58,462 nt of DNA from an uncultured Marinoscillum sp. GTDB taxonomy: Bacteria; Bacteroidota; Bacteroidia; Cytophagales; Cyclobacteriaceae. Positions 46,980 to 54,271 of this stretch are shown piece after piece. Every line of letters starts with the position of its first letter. Positions within the stretch are counted from its first letter, which is position 1. A program made the position numbers and the translations under genes. Location of the stretch: the NCBI GenBank assembly GCA_902605755.1, contig CACLDR010000003.1:1-58462 (forward strand). Reading direction: 5' to 3'. The notes under the pieces were generated by a model. That model saw only the letters and a list, made by a program, of their open reading frames with translations. It had not been told where the DNA came from and made no database searches.

Positions 46980-47428
46980 TCCATCAATAATGTCTTTACC
47001 AATGTTGAAAGTACTTTTCCATCTACTTTCCCAGAAAGTTCACGGCTGGCCCTTCCCATAACTTTACCTATATCTTTGGGAGAGGTCGCCCCGATCTTTG
47101 TTATAATATTTCTTACTGCCGTTTCTAGTTCGTCTTGATTGAGTTGCCGGGGAAGAAAGGCCTCAATTACCTGCAGCTCATCTCGCTCAATATCTGCTAA
47201 ATCTTTTCTCCCTTGGTCTTGGTAAACCTTCAATGAATCTCTCCTTTGTTTGGCAGCCCGAGATAAAATCTTAATTTCAGCTTCCTTATTTAAAGTGATT
47301 GCCGCCCCTTTCTCAGTTTCTGCAATTAAAATCATAGATTTTATTGCTCTTAACGCTCTTAAGCGGTCTTTATTTTTTTGAAGCATAGCCGTTTTAATTT
47401 CCTGTTCTATTTTTAATTTTAAACTCAT
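46976..47428 (-). CDS. GatB/YqeY-domain protein
   Basis: About 150 aa with SLKLKIEQEIKTAMLQKNKD, RLRALRAIKSMILIAETEKG, VIEAFLPRQLNQDELE and the end DIGKVMGRASRELSGKVDGK. This is the stand-alone YqeY family related to the tail of GatB. It may act in tRNA-dependent amidation or translation quality control; the exact role is unknown. The frame opens at 47452 but the ATG at 47428 is the family start. It is divergent from pdxJ across a 39-base gap. Confidence 0.92.
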   Translation of the reverse strand: MSLKLKIEQEIKTAMLQKNKDRLRALRAIKSMILIAETEKGAAITLNKEAEIKILSRAAKQRRDSLKVYQDQGRKDLADIERDELQVIEAFLPRQLNQDELETAVRNIITKIGATSPKDIGKVMGRASRELSGKVDGKVLSTLVKTLLME

Positions 47429-47467
47429 AAAAAAATTATTTTTATAACTCAATAAATTATTGTTTCG

Positions 47468-48181
47468 ATGACCAAACTTAGTGTAAACATTAACAAAATT
47501 GCAACATTACGTAACGCAAGAGGATTAAGTAACCCAAATGTCATCCAAATGGCTCAGGACTGTGAACGATTTGGGGCGGATGGTATCACCATTCATCCTC
47601 GACCTGATGAAAGACACATTACTACACAAGATGCTTATGATTTATCTCGCATAATTACCACTGAATATAATATTGAGGGCTATCCAGATGCCCGATTTAT
47701 TAAACTTATCCAAGACCTAAAGCCTGATCAAGTAACCTTAGTCCCTGACCCCCCAGATGTCCTTACTTCCAATAAGGGTTGGGATACGATTAAAAACAAA
47801 GACTTTCTGATTGAAATTATTCAGGAACTACGCTTATCTGGTGCACGAATTTCCATTTTTTGTAACCCCGACATCTTAATGGTGGAAGGTGCTGCACAAA
47901 TCACCGCTGAAAGAATTGAACTTTATACCGGAAAATATGCCAATGATTTCACACAAAATCCAAAAAAAGCCCTTGGCTCATTTATTACAGCCGCAGGAGT
48001 GGCAAAAAAAATAGGGCTCGATGTCAATGCTGGACATGATTTGAATTTACAGAATCTAAAATATCTCAAAAAGGGTATCCCTTTTTTAGCAGAGGTCTCT
48101 ATTGGACACGCCTTAATTTGCGATTCCCTATATTATGGGATCGAAAATACAATTCAAATGTACAAGCGACAACTTCAATGA
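47468..48181 (+). CDS. pdxJ: Pyridoxine 5'-phosphate synthase
   Basis: The 237-aa TIM barrel begins KLSVNINKIATLRNARGLSN and has ITIHPRPDERHITTQDAYDL, IELYTGKYANDF and LDVNAGHDLNLQNL, then AEVSIGHALICDSLYYG. The usual E. coli VNIDHIATLRNARG is VNINKIATLRNARG here, which is a form I recall from this phylum rather than damage. It condenses 3-amino-2-oxopropyl phosphate with deoxyxylulose 5-phosphate. Its stop overlaps the next ATG. Confidence 0.95.
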   Translation: MTKLSVNINKIATLRNARGLSNPNVIQMAQDCERFGADGITIHPRPDERHITTQDAYDLSRIITTEYNIEGYPDARFIKLIQDLKPDQVTLVPDPPDVLTSNKGWDTIKNKDFLIEIIQELRLSGARISIFCNPDILMVEGAAQITAERIELYTGKYANDFTQNPKKALGSFITAAGVAKKIGLDVNAGHDLNLQNLKYLKKGIPFLAEVSIGHALICDSLYYGIENTIQMYKRQLQ

Positions 48182-48951
48182 AACTTCATTTTAAAAAATA
48201 TGGAACAGGTCCAACACTGATAATTTTACATGGAGTATTTGGATCCTCGGACAACTGGAAAACCCTTGCCAACCAATTGAAAAATACGTTCAGAGTTTAT
48301 TTAGTAGACCAAAGAAATCATGGCTTATCTCCGCACAGTGATGAATTCAATTATCAAGTCATGACCGATGATCTCAAGGAATTATTATATGATGAAAAGA
48401 TAGAAAAATGCATCCTATTGGGACATTCTATGGGCGGTAAAACGGCCATGAACTTTGCCGTTCAATTCCCCGAGAAAATTATAAAGCTCATTATTGTTGA
48501 TATTGCGCCTAAAAAGTATCCCCCACATCATCAAAATATTTTAAATGGGATTCGTTCTCTAATCCTACCTGAGTTAAATACCCGAAAAGAGGCTGATGAT
48601 TTACTTTCGAAAACCATAAAGGAACCTGGAATCAGACAATTTATTTTAAAAAATTTAAGTCGAAACCCTAAGGGCTTATTTTATTGGAAAATAAATTGTA
48701 AAGCTATCGAAGATAATATGGAAGCCATTGGAGCTCCCCTTTTATCACATGCTCTCTTCGCTGGCGAAGTATTATTTATTCGAGGTGCAAATTCAAACTA
48801 TATATTAAGTGAAGATAAGACATTGTTAAAAAAACATTTCCCAAAGTTCAATTTAATTACCATTCAAAAGGCAGGGCATTGGGTTCACGCCGAGCAACCC
48901 ACCGCAGTCTTAATGATAATTTATAAATTTCTAAAATATGGAAAAAGGTAA
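48178..48951 (+). CDS. Alpha/beta hydrolase (YbfF-like)
   Basis: About 257 aa with LIILHGVFGSSDNWKTLA, VYLVDQRNHGLSPHSDEF, nucleophile elbow CILLGHSMGGKTAMNFA (Ser) and IQKAGHWVHAEQP (His). It resembles the esterase YbfF. The open frame extends upstream to a TTG at 48118, inside pdxJ; ATG at 48178 in an ATGA overlap is preferred. It overlaps the next gene by 14 bases. Confidence 0.92.
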   Translation: MKLHFKKYGTGPTLIILHGVFGSSDNWKTLANQLKNTFRVYLVDQRNHGLSPHSDEFNYQVMTDDLKELLYDEKIEKCILLGHSMGGKTAMNFAVQFPEKIIKLIIVDIAPKKYPPHHQNILNGIRSLILPELNTRKEADDLLSKTIKEPGIRQFILKNLSRNPKGLFYWKINCKAIEDNMEAIGAPLLSHALFAGEVLFIRGANSNYILSEDKTLLKKHFPKFNLITIQKAGHWVHAEQPTAVLMIIYKFLKYGKR

Positions 48952-49648
48952 ACTATATTTAATCCCCACCTATTTATCAAGTACCAATAATGAAGATAAT
49001 ATCACTAATAACGTCAAAAATACTATCCAAAAGACATCTTATTACTTAGTTGAAAATGTCCGAACGGCGCGCCGATATATTGCTTCTCTAAAATTAGGAT
49101 TAGATATAGATAAACTCCATTTTAATCTTATAGATAAACGTTTTAATAAACATGATTTACCTAAACTCCTCAATCCTTTGTTAGCTGGAGAAAACATAGG
49201 CATCTTGTCTGAAGTGGGTCTACCCGCCATCGCTGATCCTGGTAATCTTGCTGTGAGATATGCTCATCAACAAGAAATTGAAGTGGTTTGCTTAGAAGGT
49301 GCCTCATCGATTATTTTGGGAATCGTGTCCAGTGGTCTTAATGGACAACAATTTACATTTCATGGATATCTCCCAATAAATCCCATACTTCTCGAAAAAA
49401 AGGTCAAAACTATGGAGCAGACTGCACTAAGAAGTGGCTACAGCCAAATCTTTATAGAAACCCCTCATCGCAATCAAAAACTATTGACTGCCTTATGTAA
49501 AATTCTTAAGCCCTATACGGTTTTGGCTATCGGAGCAGATTTGACAGGTCAAGAACAATACATATGTTCTAAAAAGATAAATGCCTGGAAAAAAGCAAAT
49601 TTCAAAATAGATAAAATCCCCTGTATTTTTTCAATAGGGTTTTATTAA
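48938..49648 (+). CDS. Tetrapyrrole methylase family SAM-dependent methyltransferase (RsmI-like)
   Basis: The 236-aa protein has YLVENVRTARRYIASLKLGL, GENIGILSEVGLPAIADPGN (the glycine-rich SAM site of the RsmI/CobA fold), VVCLEGASSIILGIVSSGLN and IFIETPHRNQKLLTALCKIL. RsmI methylates 16S rRNA C1402 on the 2'-OH. This copy is shorter than RsmI (about 280 aa) and belongs to the Bacteroidota subgroup often annotated only as SAM-dependent methyltransferase, so the rRNA target is uncertain. Confidence 0.88.
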   Translation: MEKGKLYLIPTYLSSTNNEDNITNNVKNTIQKTSYYLVENVRTARRYIASLKLGLDIDKLHFNLIDKRFNKHDLPKLLNPLLAGENIGILSEVGLPAIADPGNLAVRYAHQQEIEVVCLEGASSIILGIVSSGLNGQQFTFHGYLPINPILLEKKVKTMEQTALRSGYSQIFIETPHRNQKLLTALCKILKPYTVLAIGADLTGQEQYICSKKINAWKKANFKIDKIPCIFSIGFY

Positions 49649-49696
49649 AGAATGAGTCCTTATTTCAAAAAAAAAACTACTTTCGCAATAGTAATC

Positions 49697-49704
49697 TAAC
49701 TTTG
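49697..49704 (+). promoter_or_regulatory. Candidate -7 promoter box of metK
   Basis: TAACTTTG matches TAnnTTTG exactly and lies 19 bases before the metK ATG at 49724, a normal leader length. No clear TTG -33 element is seen at the expected distance (TTTCG occurs near 49681). There is no room for a SAM riboswitch in this 75-base gap. Confidence 0.45.
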
Positions 49705-49723
49705 AAGTTTAATTTGTATTATT

Positions 49724-50980
49724 ATGCCTTATTTATTTACCTCTGAATCAGTATCAGAGGGACATCCAGATAAAGTAGCAGATCAAGTTTCGGATGCGTT
49801 GATTGACCATTTTATCGCGTTTGATAAAGATTCGAAAGTAGCTTGTGAAACCCTGGTTACTACAGGTTTGGTTATACTAGCCGGAGAAGTTAAGTCCAAC
49901 GCTTACCTCGACGTTCAAGAAATAGCCAGAAACGTTATTGAAAGAATTGGGTATACCAAAAGTGAATACCAATTTGACTCCAAATCTTGTGCAGTTATTT
50001 CTGCTATTCATGAGCAATCGGCAGACATCAATCGTGGAATAGATCGCTCATCCCCTGAGGAGCAAGGTGCAGGAGATCAAGGGATGATGTTTGGATATGC
50101 TTCCAAAGAAACAGAAAATTTAATGCCCTTGGCATTGGAACTTTCTAATAGGATTCTAATTGAACTTGCAGCTTTACGAAGGGAGAATAATGAAATAAAA
50201 TATTTGCGCCCAGATGCCAAATCACAAGTAACCATTGAGTATGATGATGACAATAAGCCCATAAAAATAACGACCATTGTAATTTCTACCCAGCATGATG
50301 AATTTGATACGGATGATACCACAATGTTAGCTAAAATTAAAACTGATATTATCAATATCTTGATCCCTAAAGTCAAAAGAAAATTAAATGATAAACTTCA
50401 AAGTTTGTTCAATAATGAGATTTCTTATCACATCAATCCTACCGGTAAGTTTGTAATTGGAGGTCCTCACGGAGATACTGGATTGACTGGAAGAAAAATT
50501 ATTGTAGATACTTATGGGGGTAAAGGCGCACACGGAGGAGGTGCATTCTCTGGAAAAGACCCCTCCAAAGTTGATCGATCTGCAGCATATGCTACCCGAC
50601 ACATTGCTAAAAATTTAGTTGCAGCAGGGGTCTGCGATGAAGTGTTGGTACAAGTTTCGTATGCCATTGGTGTAGTAGAGCCTATGGGCATATATGTAAA
50701 TACCTATGAAACCGCCAATGTAGATTTTACAGATGGAGAAATTGCCAAGAAAATTGAAAAATTGTTCGATATGCGCCCTATGGCCATAGAGAGAAGGCTA
50801 AAACTAAGGACTCCAATTTACTCAGAAACTGCAGCCTATGGTCACATGGGTAGGGCATCGGAATTAAAAACTATAACCTTCAAATCTGCAAATCAAGAGG
50901 TTACACATAAGGTAGAGACCTTTACATGGGAAAAACTAGATTATGTCAAAAAGGTAAAAGATGCTTTTCGACTTAATTGA
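49724..50980 (+). CDS. metK: S-adenosylmethionine synthase
   Basis: The 418-aa protein is full length with [20 protein letters not shown] at the start, [17 protein letters not shown] (ATP-binding hexapeptide) and [19 protein letters not shown] (P-loop-like second signature). The long middle segment with [20 protein letters not shown] is normal for this phylum. It makes SAM from methionine and ATP. The region downstream changes character (see the candidate island). Confidence 0.97.
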   Translation: MPYLFTSESVSEGHPDKVADQVSDALIDHFIAFDKDSKVACETLVTTGLVILAGEVKSNAYLDVQEIARNVIERIGYTKSEYQFDSKSCAVISAIHEQSADINRGIDRSSPEEQGAGDQGMMFGYASKETENLMPLALELSNRILIELAALRRENNEIKYLRPDAKSQVTIEYDDDNKPIKITTIVISTQHDEFDTDDTTMLAKIKTDIINILIPKVKRKLNDKLQSLFNNEISYHINPTGKFVIGGPHGDTGLTGRKIIVDTYGGKGAHGGGAFSGKDPSKVDRSAAYATRHIAKNLVAAGVCDEVLVQVSYAIGVVEPMGIYVNTYETANVDFTDGEIAKKIEKLFDMRPMAIERRLKLRTPIYSETAAYGHMGRASELKTITFKSANQEVTHKVETFTWEKLDYVKKVKDAFRLN

Positions 50981-51015
50981 GAATTAAAAACATAAAAAAG
51001 GTCGATTAATAATCT

Positions 51016-51029
51016 CTTTTTAATCTAAA
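51016..51029 (+). repeat. 14-base direct repeat, left copy (candidate island end)
   Basis: CTTTTTAATCTAAA occurs here and again at 54258-54271 in the same orientation. The two copies bracket the whole foreign-looking segment between metK and infB. The bases next to each copy differ, so the identity is limited to these 14 bases. Confidence 0.5.
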
Positions 51030-51032
51030 AAG
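51016..51032 (+). terminator. Possible weak AT-hairpin after metK
   Basis: CTTTTT, loop AATCT, then AAAAAG makes a six-base-pair stem of nearly only A-T pairs, followed by CTTTTTGC. It lies 35 bases after the metK stop. The first 14 bases of this element are exactly repeated at 54258-54271, so an attachment-site or repeat explanation competes with terminator function. Confidence 0.35.
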
Positions 51033-51233
51033 CTTTTTGCACATCGAATTGCAGTATTTCAACATTATTGCTGTATTTGTATAGTGAATACTACAAATAA
51101 TGTATGAAATGTTACATAATAATGTTAAGATACTAAAAATCACGTGGTCCGATTTTGGAACGCTATTTCCTTCATATTTTTCATACTTAATTTTTTTAAT
51201 CCTTAAAAAGTAAAGAAGTTATGAGAAAATTCA

Positions 51234-51374
51234 ATGAAAACTCCGTGGGTGTCCGATTCTTTCCTAAACCAATACCGTGGAAATGACTTGATTGAAAAAA
51301 TTTAGGAGGAACTCGAAATAGTAAAAGATTGGGATAAATCATCAACGCTAAAAAAGGAGGTGAGCCATGGATGA
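51234..51374 (+). pseudogene. Short frame broken by TAG, possible remnant
   Basis: From ATG 51234 the frame reads MKTPWVSDSFLNQYRGNDLI, EKI, a TAG stop at 51303-51305, then EELEIVKDWDKSSTLKKEVS and HG before TGA at 51372-51374. The continuity of charged, helix-like residues on both sides of the TAG suggests one former 46-codon gene. A second reading (ATG 51221, 21 codons) overlaps it in another frame. I do not recognise either. Confidence 0.35.
51354..51363 (+). promoter_or_regulatory. Perfect Shine-Dalgarno before a 57-aa ORF
   Basis: AAGGAGGTGA is fully complementary to the 3' end of bacterial 16S rRNA and ends 3 bases before ATG 51367, with the GGAGG core 6 bases away. Other genes here show no such motif, and Bacteroidota generally do not rely on it, so it stands out and decides the start of the following ORF. 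Confidence 0.6.
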
Positions 51375-51540
51375 TCTAGTAACTATTACTTGCGACAACT
51401 GCGGAATGTCAAAGGACTACAACGAGGGTGAGCAGTTTACTGATGGGATATTCTATGCTGGGTATCTTCCTTTGCCTTTTATACCTTTAAGGCCAAATTG
51501 GAAGCCGGTCAATGACGGCCTATCCATTCACTTAATTTAA
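51367..51540 (+). CDS. 57-aa protein with one CxxC motif, unrecognised
   Basis: The ORF encodes MDDLVTITCDNCGMSKDYNE and continues with a hydrophobic, proline-rich end (YLPLPFIPLRPNWKP). The CDNCG motif looks like half of a zinc ribbon, but no second CxxC follows, so it may be a fragment of a larger zinc-ribbon protein or a dimeric small protein. It is preceded by a perfect Shine-Dalgarno and lies 44 bases before the M28 peptidase gene. It is too short to be sure that it is expressed. Confidence 0.45.
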   Translation: MDDLVTITCDNCGMSKDYNEGEQFTDGIFYAGYLPLPFIPLRPNWKPVNDGLSIHLI

Positions 51541-51584
51541 GAACATAAATCAATATATCTATGATAATCGAATTCCACTCAGCA

Positions 51585-53012
51585 ATGAAAAGACTTAGAA
51601 AAATATACGTTTGGACATTCCTGCTAGCAATTTGCTCAATCGGGTTGAGTTGTCAGCAAAGACCCGCGGAACTCAATGAGTCGACAGATCAGCAAGCAGA
51701 ATTGAACCCAGAAGACACCAAGGTCATCAAACAGTTCTTTGACGAAGCGCTAAGCTCTAGAGAGACCTACAAAATACTTGATCATCTAAGTAACAAGATA
51801 GGGCATCGCTTAAGTGGTTCTGAAGGCGCTGCAAATGCGGTAGAATGGACGGAAAAGCTCATGATCGAATACGGATTTGATACGGTGTATAAACAAGACC
51901 TTTTTGTTCCTAATTGGAAACGGGGAGATAAAGAAGTTGCTCGTATTAAGGACTCCAATGAGGAATTAGCAGTTCTGGCTCTTGGTATGTCAGTGGCTAC
52001 ACCCGAGGAGGGCCTTACAGCAGAAATTATTGAAGTTCAAAGTTTGGGCGAGGTTGAGGCTTTGGGTAGAAGACAGATCGAAGGTAAGATCGTGTTCTAC
52101 AACCGGCCAACGGATCAACGTCAGATACAAACAGGTGCTGCATATGGGGGTGCCGTTGATCAGCGCTCGGCTGGTCCATCAATGGCGGCAAAATACGGCG
52201 CAGTAGGTGTGGTGATTCGCTCGGTAGGGACTGGTTTTGACGATGTCCCACATACCGGGGTAACTAGCTATAAGGATAGCATTCCGAAAATACCAGCTGC
52301 TGCTTTAGGAGTTCTTTCTGCAGATCGATTGACAAGAGCATTAAAAGAAAACCCGAATATTAAACTCTTCTTGAAAATGAACTGCCAAACACTGGAAGAT
52401 GCGCCTTCTCATAACGTGATAGGGGAAATCAGAGGATCAGAATTCCCAAATGAAATCATCACCATTGGCGGACATCTTGATTCTTGGGACGTAGGGCAGG
52501 GTGCACACGATGACGGTTCGGGCTGTATGCAGTCCATTCAGGTTTTGAGATTGTTCCAGAAATACGGCATTAGACCAAAGCGTACTGTACGAGTAGTCAT
52601 GTTCATGAACGAAGAGAATGGAACCCGAGGCGGTCAAAAGTATGCTGAGCTGGCAGAAAAGAACCAGGAAAATCACCTCATTGCTCTTGAGAGTGATGCC
52701 GGGGCCTTTTCACCCCGGGGTTTTGGTGTTACGGCAGAAGATGCTACTATCAAAAAATTCAGATCCTGGCTGCCACATTTTAATCAGAACACGGTCAGTT
52801 ATTTTAAAAAAGGTGGTGGCGGAGTAGACATAGGTCCCCTGCACAGAACACTTGGTACACCTACTATTGGTCTCATAGTAGATTCCCAACGCATGTTTGA
52901 CCTTCACCATTCTCCAAATGATATTTTTGCTACAGTGCATCCGCGTGAGCTCGAATTAGGAACGGCCTCTATAGCTGGCTTGATCTACCTAATCGACAAA
53001 TATGGTTTATAG
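51585..53012 (+). CDS. M28-family metallopeptidase with PA domain, lipoprotein
   Basis: About 475 aa, with a leader ending in a lipobox-like GLSC (Cys 23). A PA-type insert spans about residues 120-250. The M28 zinc centre follows: TIGGHLDSWDVGQGAHDDGS (His and Asp ligands), VMFMNEENGTRGG (catalytic Glu pair), ESDAGAF (Asp) and DLHHSPNDIF (His). It resembles carboxypeptidase Q-like enzymes of Bacteroidota, and would trim peptides in the periplasm or at the surface. The frame opens at 51561 but ATG 51585 gives the lipoprotein signal. Three hand-counted 60-base lines gave 28, 30 and 34 G+C, well above most of the window. Confidence 0.92.
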   Translation: MKRLRKIYVWTFLLAICSIGLSCQQRPAELNESTDQQAELNPEDTKVIKQFFDEALSSRETYKILDHLSNKIGHRLSGSEGAANAVEWTEKLMIEYGFDTVYKQDLFVPNWKRGDKEVARIKDSNEELAVLALGMSVATPEEGLTAEIIEVQSLGEVEALGRRQIEGKIVFYNRPTDQRQIQTGAAYGGAVDQRSAGPSMAAKYGAVGVVIRSVGTGFDDVPHTGVTSYKDSIPKIPAAALGVLSADRLTRALKENPNIKLFLKMNCQTLEDAPSHNVIGEIRGSEFPNEIITIGGHLDSWDVGQGAHDDGSGCMQSIQVLRLFQKYGIRPKRTVRVVMFMNEENGTRGGQKYAELAEKNQENHLIALESDAGAFSPRGFGVTAEDATIKKFRSWLPHFNQNTVSYFKKGGGGVDIGPLHRTLGTPTIGLIVDSQRMFDLHHSPNDIFATVHPRELELGTASIAGLIYLIDKYGL

Positions 53013-53025
53013 ACTAAGCTAAACA

Positions 53026-53568
53026 ATGCGTATAAAAATCTCTTTAACACTCTTGTTGGTTGCTGTTTCCCCTGCTCAATTAAGTGCTCATGAACTATAC
53101 TTGAGCATCACAAACATTCAACATCAACGGGACGATCAAAAACTATCGATTCAAGTCAGGCTCTTTGTCAATGATCTGGAAGAATCGATTCTGCAGCAAA
53201 AGAGAGTCCAATTGGGTCTGTGGAAAAACACCCCAATTGATAATGCTCAAGACTACGTAGAGGAATATATCTGTTCCAGGCTCTTGATTTATATAAATGA
53301 ACTTCCAGTCCCTCTCGACTTTATTGGACTACAAATCCAAAGTGCAGAAATTGTTGAAGACCATGTAATCATTTGCGAACTAGAAGCTTATGGTATAAGT
53401 GAAATTAGCTCTATCCGGATAAGCAATAGTCTATTGATTGAAATAATAGATGATCAGGTGAACATCGTGAACATTCTCGCGAATGAAAGCAGGAAAACGA
53501 TTAACCTGAATAAACGTATTCAGGACGAGCATATAGTTTTTATAACTGCCCCTGCTAAATGCGAGTAG
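53026..53568 (+). CDS. DUF6702-type secreted protein
   Basis: The 180-aa protein has a signal peptide (LTLLLVAVSPAQLSA) and then HELYLSITNIQHQRDDQKLS, IQVRLFVNDLEESI and a C-terminal NSLLIEIIDDQVNIVNI, the pattern of DUF6702. The family is periplasmic and of unknown function, often near metallopeptidases in this phylum (family knowledge). It starts 13 bases after the M28 gene and probably shares its transcript. Its G+C is similarly raised (about 27 of 60 in one line counted). Confidence 0.85.
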   Translation: MRIKISLTLLLVAVSPAQLSAHELYLSITNIQHQRDDQKLSIQVRLFVNDLEESILQQKRVQLGLWKNTPIDNAQDYVEEYICSRLLIYINELPVPLDFIGLQIQSAEIVEDHVIICELEAYGISEISSIRISNSLLIEIIDDQVNIVNILANESRKTINLNKRIQDEHIVFITAPAKCE

Positions 53569-53735
53569 GATGGCAGATGATAAGGACTTAGTGTCTTGTC
53601 ATGACTGCTTAAACCATAGGTCTGGATCTCCTGGTTCACACAGAACTGATGATCCTAGCCAATCAAAAGGACTTAAAATGAGAGTCCTTTTGATGACCAT
53701 TTTAACCGATTACATAACAACCAAAAGTAAGGAAA

Positions 53736-54161
53736 AAAGGAATCAAGAAATGTAAGTACTCTAGTTGTAACAACAAGATAAAAGAGCACAAGAGAATTAT
53801 GTTTTGTTCGAGGAAATGTTACACCCTCCACAACAAAGTCATCAAGATAAAAAAGTGTGCTCTGGAGTCTTGTCATAATACGTTTGAGGTGATCAATGGA
53901 GCCAAGCAATTTTGTTCCATAGAGTGTCGTAAAAAGAAGGCATCTGAACCAAGGGATAGACCCAGCGTAGCCTCCATTAAAAAGGCTTATGACTACGACT
54001 ATTTTTTCGTGTTTCCCACTAGTATCAAGGATTGTATTTCGTCACCTAATCCATCTAGGTATTCTAAGAAGAAGAGATCTTCATTGAAGGAAAAAGACGA
54101 GGAGGTTTTTTCTGAGAGTGAAAATATTTCTATATTACAGGAGGTTTCAAGGGCTGGTTAG
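53736..54161 (+). pseudogene. Cysteine-rich tandem zinc-finger-like ORF without a proper start
   Basis: Two homologous units are visible in one frame. The first is KKCKYSSCNNKIKEHKRIMF followed by CSRKC; the second is KKCALESCHNTFEVINGAKQ followed by FCSIEC. Each has C-x4-C then FCS-x2-C, as in small zinc fingers of phage recombination proteins such as NinG (inference). A basic and then acidic tail follows to the TAG at 54159-54161. The only in-frame ATG (53799) lies inside the first unit and would cut it. The frame is open upstream to a stop at 53715 with no ATG, GTG or TTG before the first unit, so the 5' end is probably lost or frameshifted. Confidence 0.55.
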
Positions 54162-54174
54162 GCAAGGTGAATAA

Positions 54175-54194
54175 TTTGGTACGTTTTTGGTACG
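54175..54194. repeat. Tandem TTTGGTACG direct repeat
   Basis: TTTGGTACG occurs at 54175-54183 and again at 54186-54194, an 11-base period that would place both copies on the same face of the helix. It lies between the zinc-finger ORF and the end of infB, near the right end of the candidate island. A protein-binding (recombinase arm-type) site is possible but not shown. Confidence 0.45.
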
Positions 54195-54257
54195 CTGTTA
54201 AAAAAAAATCAAAAAAAGCCTTTTAAAGTCCCTAGAGTCTTTTTTAATGTTGTGATA

Positions 54258-54271
54258 CTTTTTAATCTAAA
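54258..54271 (+). repeat. 14-base direct repeat, right copy (candidate island end)
   Basis: CTTTTTAATCTAAA matches 51016-51029 exactly and overlaps the stop codon of infB (complement 54267-54269). Integrating elements often use the 3' end of a conserved gene as attachment site, so this position is suggestive. Confidence 0.5.

Noticed and set aside
47468-47520. Apparent loss of the PdxJ VNIDH motif (VNINK here)
   Set aside because: All other PdxJ motifs are intact and I recall this variant in Bacteroidota PdxJ proteins, so it is probably a lineage form and not damage.
49649-49723. SAM riboswitch before metK
   Set aside because: The gap is only 75 bases and shows none of the conserved elements of a SAM riboswitch.
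51221-51286. 21-codon ORF with possible peptide product
   Set aside because: It overlaps a longer protein-like frame (ATG 51234) and has no leader or modification-gene context to support a peptide product.
53570-53755. 61-aa ORF after the DUF6702 gene
   Set aside because: It contains SCHDCLNH but no recognisable domain. I kept it only as a possible frameshifted start of the zinc-finger ORF.
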